This document shows positions 43,655 to 51,373 of a stretch of DNA of 64,000 nucleotides, one piece after another. How positions within the stretch are numbered: position 1 is the stretch's first letter; each line of letters starts with the position of its first letter. Source of the stretch: Nocardioides sp. TRM66260-LWL (GTDB taxonomy: Bacteria > Actinomycetota > Actinomycetes > Propionibacteriales > Nocardioidaceae); the NCBI RefSeq assembly GCF_020075545.1, contig NZ_JAIQZK010000006.1:168329-232328 (forward strand), in the 5' to 3' direction. The notes under the pieces are model-generated. The model was given only the letters and a program-made list of their open reading frames with translations. It did no database searches and had not been told where the DNA came from. A program made the translations under genes and the position numbers.

Positions 43655-45082
43655 GTGGTCCCGTCGTTCCTCGCCCGCGAGCGCATCGTCGCCCGCCCCG
43701 GCCACAGCCGCTGGCTGGTGCCGCCGGCCGCGCTCGCCGTGCACCTGTGCATCGGCCAGGTGTACGCCACCAGCGTCTACAAGACCGCGCTCGTCGACCG
43801 CTTCGACACCAGCGGCACGACGATCGGCCTGATCTTCTCGGTGGCCATCGCCATGCTCGGCCTCGCAGCCGGCTTCGGCGGAACCTGGGTCGACCGCAAC
43901 GGCCCGCGCGCCGCGATGGCGGCCTCGGCGGCGTTCTGGGTCACCGGCTTCCTGGTGGCCGCGCTCGGCATCCACCTGGGCGCGCTGTGGCTGGTCTTCC
44001 TGGGCTACGGCGTGATCGGCGGCATCGGCCTGGGCCTGGGCTACATCTCGCCGGTCTCGACCCTGATCAAGTGGTTCCCCGACCGCCCGGGCCTGGCCAC
44101 CGGCCTGGCGATCATGGGCTTCGGCGGCGGCGCGCTGATCGCGTCCCCGCTCTCGGGCCGCCTGCTGGCCCTCTACGACTCCGGCTTCACGCCCACCGAC
44201 CCGAAGTCGGTGGCGTCCGGCGACGCCGTCGCGCTGCTCTTCGTGACGCTCGCCGCCGGCTACGCGGTGCTCATGACCTTCGGCGCGCTCACCGTCCGCG
44301 TGCCCCCCGAGGGCTGGACGCCGGCCGGCTTCGACGCCACCGCGGTGCGGGCCCAGCCGCTGGTGACCACCGCGAGCGTCTCCGCGCACGACGCGCTGCG
44401 CACCCCGCAGTTCTACCTGCTCTGGGTGGTGCTGTTCTGCAACGTGACGGCCGGCATCGGCATCCTCGAGCAGGCCTCGCCGATGATCCAGGACTTCTTC
44501 CGCGACAACGGCGCCTCGACGATCACCGCCGCGGCCGCCGGCGGCTTCGTCGGCCTGCTGTCGCTCGCCAACATGGCCGGACGGTTCGTCTGGTCGACGA
44601 CCAGCGACCTGCTCGGCCGCCAGCGCACCTACGTGCTCTACCTGGGCGCGGGCCTGGCGTGCTACGTGCTGCTCGCCCTGCTCGGCGGCTCGTCCACCGT
44701 GCTGTTCGTGCTGCTGGCCGCCGTGATCATCTCGTTCTACGGCGGCGGCTTCGCGACCATCCCCGCCTACCTGCGCGACCTGTTCGGCACCTACCAGGTG
44801 GGCGCGATCCACGGCCGGCTGCTGACGGCGTGGTCGGCCGCCGGCATCGCCGGGCCGCTCATCGTCAACCGGTTCCTCGACGCCCAGGGCGAGCCCGGCT
44901 CGCTCACGGCGGAGGCCTACCGACCGGCCCTGCTCACCATGGTCGGGCTGCTCGCGGTCGCGAGCGTGGCCAACCTGCTCGTCCGGCCGGTCGCCGCCCG
45001 CTTCCACCAGCCGGCCGCCCCCGGCGCGACGTCCAGCGCACCGACCCCCTCGCCCGCCGAGACCGGAAGGACCTCCGCATGA
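43655..45082 (+). CDS. OxlT-type major facilitator transporter
   Basis: The 475-residue 12-TM MFS protein is of the oxalate:formate/lactate antiporter group. It shows VHLCIGQVYATSVYK at TM1, the motif GGTWVDRNGPRAAM between TM2 and TM3, GLGLGYISPVSTLIKWFPDRPGLATGLAIMGFGGGALIASPL in TM4-5 and GRFVWSTTSDLLGRQRTY. The GTG start follows GAAAGGGGAG. It overlaps a 36-codon gene by four bases; such small partners accompany a subset of OxlT-like carriers. Substrate probably a monocarboxylate or dicarboxylate. Confidence 0.88.
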   Translation: MVPSFLARERIVARPGHSRWLVPPAALAVHLCIGQVYATSVYKTALVDRFDTSGTTIGLIFSVAIAMLGLAAGFGGTWVDRNGPRAAMAASAAFWVTGFLVAALGIHLGALWLVFLGYGVIGGIGLGLGYISPVSTLIKWFPDRPGLATGLAIMGFGGGALIASPLSGRLLALYDSGFTPTDPKSVASGDAVALLFVTLAAGYAVLMTFGALTVRVPPEGWTPAGFDATAVRAQPLVTTASVSAHDALRTPQFYLLWVVLFCNVTAGIGILEQASPMIQDFFRDNGASTITAAAAGGFVGLLSLANMAGRFVWSTTSDLLGRQRTYVLYLGAGLACYVLLALLGGSSTVLFVLLAAVIISFYGGGFATIPAYLRDLFGTYQVGAIHGRLLTAWSAAGIAGPLIVNRFLDAQGEPGSLTAEAYRPALLTMVGLLAVASVANLLVRPVAARFHQPAAPGATSSAPTPSPAETGRTSA

Positions 45083-45189
45083 GCCCCACGCTGCGCCTGC
45101 GCCTGATCGGCGCCTGGACGCTGGTCGGCGTCCCGATCGCCTACGGCCTGGTCGAGACGGTCCGCAAGGCCTCCGCGCTGTTCGGCTGA
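45079..45189 (+). CDS. MFS transporter small subunit (36 residues)
   Basis: MSPTLRLRLIGAWTLVGVPI starts this single-helix protein, which ends in AYGLVETVRKASALFG. Its ATG overlaps the MFS stop (ATGA). Conserved mini-proteins of this type are found after OxlT-like transporters and are called MFS small subunits. It probably packs against the carrier. The 36-residue length and the coupling argue against a chance frame. Confidence 0.8.
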   Translation: MSPTLRLRLIGAWTLVGVPIAYGLVETVRKASALFG

Positions 45190-45199
45190 GCGCCGCCGG

Positions 45200-45709
45200 T
45201 CACCAGCCCCAGCTGCCCGGGATGCCCTTGAACGGCCCGGAGACCTTCGAGGTGATCCAGCCGCCGTAGAAGCCGCCCGGCTGCGGGGTGACGGTCTCGC
45301 CGTCGACGGTGCAGCGGTCCATCTGCGCGGCCATGACGGCCACGGCGTGGGCCAGGTCGACGAACCGCGGCGTCGGCTCGGGGTAGGTCCAGGCGGCGCG
45401 TGGCGCGACGACCTCGGCGCCGGGTGCGCCGCCGACGACGTCGAGGTAGGCGGCCTGGCCCTTCCACTCGCAGTGGCTGGACCCGGCGGCCGGACGCAGG
45501 ACGCCGGCGGCGAACGCCTCGCGCGGCAGGTAGTACGTCGGCGGGTGGCTCGTCTCGAGCACCTTCCACACCTCGTCGGTCGCGGCGACGAGCCGGCCGC
45601 CGAGGTGGATCTCGACCCGCTCGCGGGCCAGCACGAGGGCGGGGGGACGCGGGTAGTCCCAGACCGACTCCTGGCCGGGTCCGGGCTTGTCGGGCACGGG
45701 ATGGCGCAT
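45200..45709 (-). CDS. DUF427 protein
   Basis: The 169-residue soluble protein has the DUF427 layout: VWDYPRPPALVLARERVEIHLGGRLVAATDE, then LETSHPPTYYLPREAF and SHCEWKGQAAYLDVVGG, where the CEWKG motif is typical, and AWTYPEP. Function unknown in the family. The ATG has no Shine-Dalgarno sequence; TACCGT is seven bases upstream. Confidence 0.85.
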   Translation of the reverse strand: MRHPVPDKPGPGQESVWDYPRPPALVLARERVEIHLGGRLVAATDEVWKVLETSHPPTYYLPREAFAAGVLRPAAGSSHCEWKGQAAYLDVVGGAPGAEVVAPRAAWTYPEPTPRFVDLAHAVAVMAAQMDRCTVDGETVTPQPGGFYGGWITSKVSGPFKGIPGSWGW

Positions 45710-45716
45710 GCCCTCG

Positions 45717-45722
45717 ACGGTA
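45717..45722 (-). promoter_or_regulatory. -10 hexamer of DUF427 gene, leaderless
   Basis: TACCGT on the minus strand, seven bases before ATG 45709. Confidence 0.55.
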
Positions 45723-45775
45723 GACGTCGCCCGGTCGGCCACCCGCGGGGATGACGGCGGCATCCGCCCGGCCAC

Positions 45776-45781
45776 TAGCCT
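45776..45781 (+). promoter_or_regulatory. -10 hexamer for a leaderless upstream ORF
   Basis: TAGCCT, seven bases before the GTG at 45789. Confidence 0.5.
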
Positions 45782-45788
45782 TCGGGAG

Positions 45789-45824
45789 GTGACTCCGCCC
45801 GCCACGCGTCCCGCCCCCTGCTGA
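45789..45824 (+). CDS. Leaderless 11-residue upstream ORF coupled to the CNNM gene
   Basis: GTG at 45789 starts an 11-codon frame (MTPPATRPAPC) with four prolines and a terminal Cys. Its TGA shares its A with the ATG of the next gene (TGATG). TAGCCT seven bases upstream predicts that the mRNA begins at this GTG. Translation of the downstream gene, which has no Shine-Dalgarno sequence of its own, could therefore depend on termination here. Small leaderless ORFs of this kind act as attenuators in mycobacteria. Confidence 0.5.
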   Translation: MTPPATRPAPC

Positions 45825-47131
45825 TGGACCTCCAGACCCTCGTCAACCTGGGCCTGGTCGTCCTGTTCGTGCTCGTCGGCGGCGTGTTCGCGGCCACCGA
45901 GATCGCGTTGGTCTCGCTCCGCGAGAGCCAGCTGGCCGGGCTGGCCCGCTCGGGCGCCCGCGGCGCGAAGGTCGCCGAGGTCGCCCGCGATCCCAACCGC
46001 TTCCTCGCCGCGGTGCAGATCGGCGTCACGGTCGCCGGGTTCTTCTCCGCCGCGTACGGCGGCTCGACGCTGGCGCCCGACCTGGCGCCGTCCCTGACCC
46101 GGCTGGGCCTGGGCGACGACGCCGCGCAGACCGTGGCGCTGGTCGCCATGACCCTGCTCATCGCGTACCTGTCGCTCGTGCTCGGCGAGCTCGTGCCGAA
46201 GCGGCTGGCGCTGCAGCGCTCGGCGGGCCTCGCGGTCGTCGTCACGCCCGCGCTCGACCGGTTCGCGCGGCTCATGCGCCCGGTGATCTGGCTGCTCTCG
46301 CTCTCCACCGACGCGCTCGTCCGCCTCCTCGGCGGCGACCCGGACGCCACCGGCGAGGAGCTCTCGGAGGAGGAGCTGCGCGACCTGGTCACCACCCACG
46401 AGGGCCTCGACGACCAGGAGCGGCGCATCCTCGGCGACGTGCTCGGCGCCACCCGCACGACCGTGCGCGAGGTGATGCGCCCGCGCGGCGACGTCGCCTT
46501 CCTGGACGCCGACCTCCCGCTCGCCGACGCCGTCGCGCGCGTGCGCGACCTCCCCTACTCCCGCTACCCCGTCACCGGCCGCAGCGTCGACGACGTGGTC
46601 GGGTTCCTGCACGTCCGCGATCTCATCGACCTGCCGGCCGGCGGCTCCACGACGGTGCGCGACGTCGTCCGCACCATCCTGCTGGTGCCGAACACCGCGC
46701 TCGTGCTGCCCACCGTCACGACGATGCGCGAGGCCGGCACCCACCTGGCGGTGGTGGTCGACGAGTACGGCGGCACCGACGGGATCGTCACCCTCGAGGA
46801 CCTCGTCGAGGAGCTCGTGGGCGAGATCGCCGACGAGTACGACCCCGACCCGGCCATGGCCCCGGCGCGCCTCGACGAGGTGGACGCCGCCCTCTCGATC
46901 GAGGACTTCGCCGAGCTCACCGGCGTCGTCCTGCCCGACGGCGACTACGACACCGCCGCCGGCTACGTGCTGGCGCGGCTGCAGCGCATCCCGACGGTCG
47001 GCGACGAGGTGGAGGTGCTGCTCGCCGACGACCTCGACCCCGACGACGGCGAGGACGGCAGCGTGCGCGTCCACCTGCGCGTCATCGCGATGGCCGGGCC
47101 GCGCATCCTGCGGCTGCAGGTGCGTCGCTAG
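45824..47131 (+). CDS. CNNM/CBS-domain membrane protein (CorC/TlyC family)
   Basis: The 435-residue protein has an N-terminal CNNM membrane domain of three to four helices (~1-180; VGGVFAATEIALVSLRESQ, LVLGELVPKRLALQRS), two CBS domains (~205-330; REVMRPRGDVAFLDADLPLADAV, VVVDEYGGTDGIVTLEDLVEELVGEIADEYD) and a C-terminal CorC_HlyC domain (SIEDFAELTGVVLPDGDYDTAAGYVLARLQRIP). It is thought to act in magnesium/cobalt efflux; the haemolysin label is historical. Confidence 0.92.
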   Translation: MDLQTLVNLGLVVLFVLVGGVFAATEIALVSLRESQLAGLARSGARGAKVAEVARDPNRFLAAVQIGVTVAGFFSAAYGGSTLAPDLAPSLTRLGLGDDAAQTVALVAMTLLIAYLSLVLGELVPKRLALQRSAGLAVVVTPALDRFARLMRPVIWLLSLSTDALVRLLGGDPDATGEELSEEELRDLVTTHEGLDDQERRILGDVLGATRTTVREVMRPRGDVAFLDADLPLADAVARVRDLPYSRYPVTGRSVDDVVGFLHVRDLIDLPAGGSTTVRDVVRTILLVPNTALVLPTVTTMREAGTHLAVVVDEYGGTDGIVTLEDLVEELVGEIADEYDPDPAMAPARLDEVDAALSIEDFAELTGVVLPDGDYDTAAGYVLARLQRIPTVGDEVEVLLADDLDPDDGEDGSVRVHLRVIAMAGPRILRLQVRR

Positions 47132-47134
47132 CCT
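47129..47134 (+). promoter_or_regulatory. -10 hexamer of mhuD-like gene, leaderless
   Basis: TAGCCT overlaps the preceding stop codon and lies six bases before the ATG at 47141. Confidence 0.5.
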
Positions 47135-47140
47135 GGGCCC

Positions 47141-47458
47141 ATGGCCGTGGTGAAGATCAACGCGATCCGGGTCCCCCCGCAGGCGGGCGTCGAGCTCGAG
47201 CGCCGGTTCGCCGAGCGGGCCGACTCGATGAGCGGCACCCCGGGGTTCCTGGGCTTCCAGCTGCTGCGCCCGGTGGCCGGCGAGGAGCGCTACTTCGTCG
47301 TCACCCACTGGGCCGACGACGCCGCCTTCGAGGCGTGGCGCGACGGCGACGCCCGCGCCGCGCACGCGCCCGCGGACGCCGACGGCGAGCCCCGTCGTCC
47401 CGTCTCCAGCGGCGCCGACCTGCTGGAGTTCGAGGTCGTCCTCGACGTCACGGGCTGA
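47141..47458 (+). CDS. mhuD: MhuD-like haem-degrading monooxygenase
   Basis: The 105-residue ferredoxin-like ABM-fold protein has the same length as M. tuberculosis MhuD. The IsdG-family catalytic residues fall at the same numbers: Asn7 (MAVVKINAI), Trp66 (EAWRDGD) and His75 (RAAH). FLGFQLLRPVAGEERYFVVTHW is the family strand. MhuD cleaves haem to iron and mycobilins. No haem uptake gene is nearby. Function follows from residue conservation, not tested. Confidence 0.85.
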   Translation: MAVVKINAIRVPPQAGVELERRFAERADSMSGTPGFLGFQLLRPVAGEERYFVVTHWADDAAFEAWRDGDARAAHAPADADGEPRRPVSSGADLLEFEVVLDVTG

Positions 47459-47461
47459 TCC

Positions 47462-48682
47462 GTGCGTCGTCGACGGCTCCGCGCCCTGACGCTCGGCGCG
47501 CTGCTCGCCTCGACGCTGCTCACCGCCTGCGGCGGCGATCCGGCCGCCGACCCCGCGCCGACGGCCGCCTCCAGCCCGTCCGCGAGCCCGTCGGACGAGC
47601 CGTCGGAGTCGTCAGGGTCGGCCGCACCGGCCGGGGCGCCGCAGCCGATCGTCCAGGGCGCGCGCCTTCTCGACGCCCGCACCGGGCAGCCGTGGATCCC
47701 GCACGGCGTCAGCTGGTCGGGCTTCGAGTACTCCTGCGCGCAGGGCCGCGGCTCCTCGCCGATGGACGCCCTGGGCTCGGGCGCCGAGGACGCCGAGGCC
47801 GCCGCCCTGGCGTCGTGGCGGATCGACGTCGTCCGCCTCCCCCTGAACCTCGACTGCTGGCTCGGCACCCAGGGCGCGCCGGTCGGTCCGGGCGCCACCG
47901 CGCCCGGCTACCGCGACGCCGTGCGCGCCTTCGTCACCGCCCTGCACGCGCAGGGCATGGCGGTGATCCTCGACCTGCACAGCCGCAAGCGGTTCCAGGA
48001 GGACGAGTTCGGCAACCCGCCGATGCCCGACGCCGACGCGCTGACCTTCTGGGACTCCGTGGCCGCGGAGTACGCCACCGACCCCTCGGTGATGTTCGAC
48101 GCCTGGAACGAGCCCTACGCCCGCTACGACGAGCGCACCGGCACCTACCCCGCGCAGCTGACCTGGGCGTGCTGGGCGCAGGGCGGCTGCCCCGCGTACG
48201 GCGAGGACGACCGGGTGCCGCTCGACGACGGCGGGCCCTACCAGGCGACCGGCATGCGAGCGCTGGTCGGCGCGATCCGCGATGCCGGCGCGCCCCAGCC
48301 GATCCTGCTCGGCGGGCTCGACTACGCCAACGACCTGCGCGAGTGGGTGCGCTGGGCGCCCGACGACCCCTCGCTCGTCGCGGCGCTGCACACCTACCCC
48401 GACAAGCGCTGCGCCTCCGCCGCCTGCTTCGACCGCGAGCTGCTGCCCGTCCTGCGGACCCGGCCGGTGCTGATCTCCGAGGTCGGCGACGGCGACTCCT
48501 CCGCGCGGCACGTGCGATCCGTCTCACAGTGGGCCGCCGCCCACGACGTCGGCTGGCTCGCCTGGGCCTGGGAGGCCGACCCCGACAACGCGTTCTCGCT
48601 GGTCACGGCCGATCGCCGGACGCCGAGCCGGCCGTACGGCGAGCGCGTGCGCGCCCTGCTCGAGGCCGCGGCAGCGGACTAG
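47462..48682 (+). CDS. Secreted GH5 glycoside hydrolase lipoprotein
   Basis: The 406-residue protein starts with an Arg-rich signal peptide ending in LLTAC (lipobox, Cys23), a Ser/Pro linker (~25-60) and a GH5 catalytic domain. HGVSWSGFEYSCAQG, IDVVRLPLNLDCWL and GMAVILDLHSRK are core strands. The acid/base Glu217 is in FDAWNEPY and the nucleophile Glu340 in VLISEVGDGD. GTG start. It precedes the polysaccharide-synthase operon in the same direction and may trim that polymer, as cellulases do in synthase clusters. Cellulase or mannanase activity cannot be told apart. Confidence 0.85.
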   Translation: MRRRRLRALTLGALLASTLLTACGGDPAADPAPTAASSPSASPSDEPSESSGSAAPAGAPQPIVQGARLLDARTGQPWIPHGVSWSGFEYSCAQGRGSSPMDALGSGAEDAEAAALASWRIDVVRLPLNLDCWLGTQGAPVGPGATAPGYRDAVRAFVTALHAQGMAVILDLHSRKRFQEDEFGNPPMPDADALTFWDSVAAEYATDPSVMFDAWNEPYARYDERTGTYPAQLTWACWAQGGCPAYGEDDRVPLDDGGPYQATGMRALVGAIRDAGAPQPILLGGLDYANDLREWVRWAPDDPSLVAALHTYPDKRCASAACFDRELLPVLRTRPVLISEVGDGDSSARHVRSVSQWAAAHDVGWLAWAWEADPDNAFSLVTADRRTPSRPYGERVRALLEAAAAD

Positions 48683-48701
48683 ACCGGAACTGATCCGCGG
48701 G

Positions 48702-48707
48702 TAACAT
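48702..48707 (+). promoter_or_regulatory. -10 hexamer for the 48876-57479 operon
   Basis: TAACAT, ~170 bases upstream of the first start codon. It implies a long 5' leader beginning near 48713. No clear -35 is visible. Confidence 0.5.
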
Positions 48708-48711
48708 AGGG

Positions 48712-48737
48712 CTCCCTACGGCGTTGGCCGTAGGGAG
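48712..48737 (+). other. Strong hairpin at the 5' end of the operon leader
   Basis: Arms CTCCCTACGGC and GCCGTAGGGAG (11 bp, perfect) with a GTTG loop, 30 bases after the GH5 stop. A second structure follows: GGCCTGA (48748-48754) can pair with a downstream TCGGGCC (near 48781-48787), enclosing CCTCT/AGAGG. It may be a terminator for GH5, a structured leader that controls the operon, or both. I do not recognise a known riboswitch. Confidence 0.6.
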
Positions 48738-48875
48738 CACACCTGTGGCCTGATCACCCCTCTTACCCCGAGAGGAAGACGTCGGGCCGACCAGCACGGG
48801 CCTCCCCAGCCGCTGCAACGACGCATCCCCTCCCCGTCCCCTCCCCCCGGTCCCCAGCCGGAGCAAGGCCTCCCC

Positions 48876-49235
48876 ATGTCGTCGCTCACCCCTGCCCAGC
48901 CACCCCGCCAGCCCACCCAGCTGACCCAGCCCGCCGAGACCGCCCCGATCGCTCCGACGGCGGCGCCGACGTCCGTGCCGGCCTACCTCGTGCCCGCCAC
49001 CGGCGGCGCACTGGTCACGGCCGGCGGCATCCTGCTGACCCTGCTGCTCTTCGTGGTCGGGTTCGTCGGCTTCCTCATCGCGCCGTGGATCGTGCTCGGC
49101 GTCGCCGGCGCGGCGTACTGGATCCGCACCGCCTCCTCCCGCGAGCGCGGCGCCCGACGTCCGGGCGCGGGCGCACCGGGCGGCGGGCCCGCGCCCGACC
49201 AGACGCCCGGCGGGTTCGGCGGAGGTCTGCGATGA
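48876..49235 (+). CDS. Small membrane protein heading the polysaccharide operon
   Basis: Not recognised. The 119 residues have a Pro/Thr/Gln-rich N-terminus (~1-40), two close hydrophobic segments (GGALVTAGGILLTLLLFVVGFVGFLI and PWIVLGVAGAAYWI) and a Gly/Pro/Arg tail (GAGAPGGGPAPD, GGFGGGLR). Its stop overlaps the glycosyltransferase start (ATGA). Possibly a small accessory subunit of the synthase, comparable in size to small partners in other exopolysaccharide systems (inference). Confidence 0.7.
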   Translation: MSSLTPAQPPRQPTQLTQPAETAPIAPTAAPTSVPAYLVPATGGALVTAGGILLTLLLFVVGFVGFLIAPWIVLGVAGAAYWIRTASSRERGARRPGAGAPGGGPAPDQTPGGFGGGLR

Positions 49236-51373
49236 CCACGCTGGAGCGACCCGAGGCCGTCGACGCCCGGGTCGTCCCCGGCGCCCCCCTGCCCGACGAC
49301 CTCGTCCGCACGCTGCGCGGCCTCCGGATCGCGGACCTCGGCTGGGAGGGGCCCGTCCTGCGCTGGGGCGCCGCCCCGGCCGACGTCGAGCTGGCCCGGC
49401 TGATCGGCGGGGCGCTGCCCGCGGGCGGCCCCGGCCAGGCAGGCGTCGCGACCGGCGAGGTCGTCGAGGTCGTCGCGCTCGGGGAGGCCGAGCTGGCGGC
49501 GCTCGCGCCCGAGCCGGACGTCGACCCCCGGCTGCTCGCCGGCTCCGACGGCCTCGCGGTGACGCGGCGCCTCCTCGACCTGCGCCTGGTCGCGCCGGCC
49601 GACGTCGCCGTGGCGGTGGCCGAGCACCTGGCCACCGGCGACCCCGTGGCCGAGATCTTGGTCTCGCGGGAGGCCGTGAGCCAGGACGTCCACACCGCGG
49701 TGCTGGCCGACCTCGCAGGCCTCCCGCGGGTCGACCTCACCGACGCCGAGGTCGACCTCGACGTCGCCCGGTCGATCCCGGCCTCGACCGCCCGCCGACT
49801 GGGCGCGGTGCCGCTGGCCCGCCGCGACGACGCCGTGCTGGCGGCCGTCGGCCGTCCGCTCACCCCGGAGGCCGCCGACGAGCTGGCGACGCTGCTGCAG
49901 GCGCGGGTGATCCCGCTGCTGACCCCGCGCACCGCCATCGACCAGCTCGTCCAGCGGGTGCACCGCGACGACTACGCGCACCAGGCCCCGCGGATGCTGC
50001 TCGAGCAGCACCCCGGCGACTCCGCGCACATCGTCGCCACCACCGGCCAGAAGGTCGGCCTCGTGCTGTTCGCGCTGGCCGTCGTGGTCTGCGCGATCCT
50101 CGCGCCGATGGCCACCGCGATCGGCGCGGTCGGCGTGTGCAGCGTGGTCTACCTGGCCGTCTCGCTCTACCGCTTCCGCCTGACCTACCGCGCGCTGGGC
50201 CACCGGCTCGAGCGCGACGTCACCGCGGGCCTCGAGCACCTCGACGAGCGCACCCTCCCGCTCTACACGGTCTTCGTGCCGCTCTACAAGGAGGCCGGCA
50301 TCGTCCGGCGCCTGGTGCGCGACCTCAACGCCCTCGACTACCCCCGCACCCGGCTCGACGTGAAGCTGCTGTGCGAGGAGGACGACGAGGACACCATCCG
50401 CACCATCCGCTCCCTCGACCTGCCGCCGCACTTCAGCCTGGTCGTGGTGCCCGACAGCCAGCCGAAGACCAAGCCCAAGGCCTGCAACTACGGCCTGCTG
50501 CTCGCCGACGGCGAGTACTGCGTCATCTACGACGCCGAGGACCGCCCCGACCCCGACCAGCTGAAGAAGGCCGTCGTCGCGTTCCGCGGCGCGGGCCCCG
50601 AGATCGCCTGCATCCAGGGCAAGCTGAACTACTTCAACGGCCGGCAGAACATGCTCACCAGCTGGTTCGCCAACGAGTACTCGATGCACTACGAGCTGCT
50701 GCTCCCCGCCATGGGCGCCGACCGCGTGCCGATCCCGCTCGGCGGCACGTCGAACCACTTCCTCACCCAGGTGCTGCGCGACCTCGGCGCGTGGGACCCC
50801 TACAACGTCACCGAGGACGCCGACCTCGGCATCCGGCTGCACAAGGCCGGCTACCGCACCGAGATCATGGACTCCACCACGCTGGAGGAGGCCAACTCCC
50901 AGCTGCCCAACTGGGTGCGCCAGCGCAGCCGGTGGATCAAGGGCTACATGCAGACCTGGCTGGTGCACATGCGGCGTCCGGTCTCGCTGCTGCGCTCGCT
51001 GGGCCTGAAGGGCTTCCTCAGCTTCAACCTGACGGTCGGCGGCGCCTACGTGCACCTGATCAACCCGATCTTCTGGGCGCTCACGACGCTCTACCTGCTC
51101 ACCCAGGCCGACCTGATCCAGGCGCTCTTCCCCGGCTTCGTCTTCTACGCCGCCGCGACCATGCTCTTCGTCGGCAACTTCGTGTTCGTCTTCCTCAACG
51201 TCGCCGGCAGCCTGCAGCGCGGGCAGTACGAGCTGACGCGGTACGCGCTCATCTCACCGCTCTACTGGGGCCTGATGAGCCTGGCGGCCTGGAAGGGCTT
51301 CATCCAGCTCTTCACCAACCCCTTCTACTGGGAGAAGACCGAGCACGGCCTCAACGAGGAGGAGCACGCGTGA
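49232..51373 (+). CDS. Processive GT2 glycosyltransferase with N-terminal GspE-N/MshEN-like domain
   Basis: The 713-residue synthase has an N-terminal T2SSE_N/MshEN-like region (~110-235: VTRRLLDLRLVAPADVAVAV, VAEILVSREAVSQ, LAGLPRVDL, SIPASTARRLGAVPL) and two membrane helices (~268-310). Its GT2 catalytic domain carries YDAEDRP, GGTSNHF, the base-region TEDADLG and the QRSRW motif of processive synthases. At least four C-terminal helices follow. MshEN domains bind c-di-GMP, as in the phage-receptor synthase NfrB, but here the RLG part of the motif reads DPVAEIL, so binding may be altered. It should make and export a polysaccharide. Confidence 0.88.
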   Translation: MTTLERPEAVDARVVPGAPLPDDLVRTLRGLRIADLGWEGPVLRWGAAPADVELARLIGGALPAGGPGQAGVATGEVVEVVALGEAELAALAPEPDVDPRLLAGSDGLAVTRRLLDLRLVAPADVAVAVAEHLATGDPVAEILVSREAVSQDVHTAVLADLAGLPRVDLTDAEVDLDVARSIPASTARRLGAVPLARRDDAVLAAVGRPLTPEAADELATLLQARVIPLLTPRTAIDQLVQRVHRDDYAHQAPRMLLEQHPGDSAHIVATTGQKVGLVLFALAVVVCAILAPMATAIGAVGVCSVVYLAVSLYRFRLTYRALGHRLERDVTAGLEHLDERTLPLYTVFVPLYKEAGIVRRLVRDLNALDYPRTRLDVKLLCEEDDEDTIRTIRSLDLPPHFSLVVVPDSQPKTKPKACNYGLLLADGEYCVIYDAEDRPDPDQLKKAVVAFRGAGPEIACIQGKLNYFNGRQNMLTSWFANEYSMHYELLLPAMGADRVPIPLGGTSNHFLTQVLRDLGAWDPYNVTEDADLGIRLHKAGYRTEIMDSTTLEEANSQLPNWVRQRSRWIKGYMQTWLVHMRRPVSLLRSLGLKGFLSFNLTVGGAYVHLINPIFWALTTLYLLTQADLIQALFPGFVFYAAATMLFVGNFVFVFLNVAGSLQRGQYELTRYALISPLYWGLMSLAAWKGFIQLFTNPFYWEKTEHGLNEEEHA

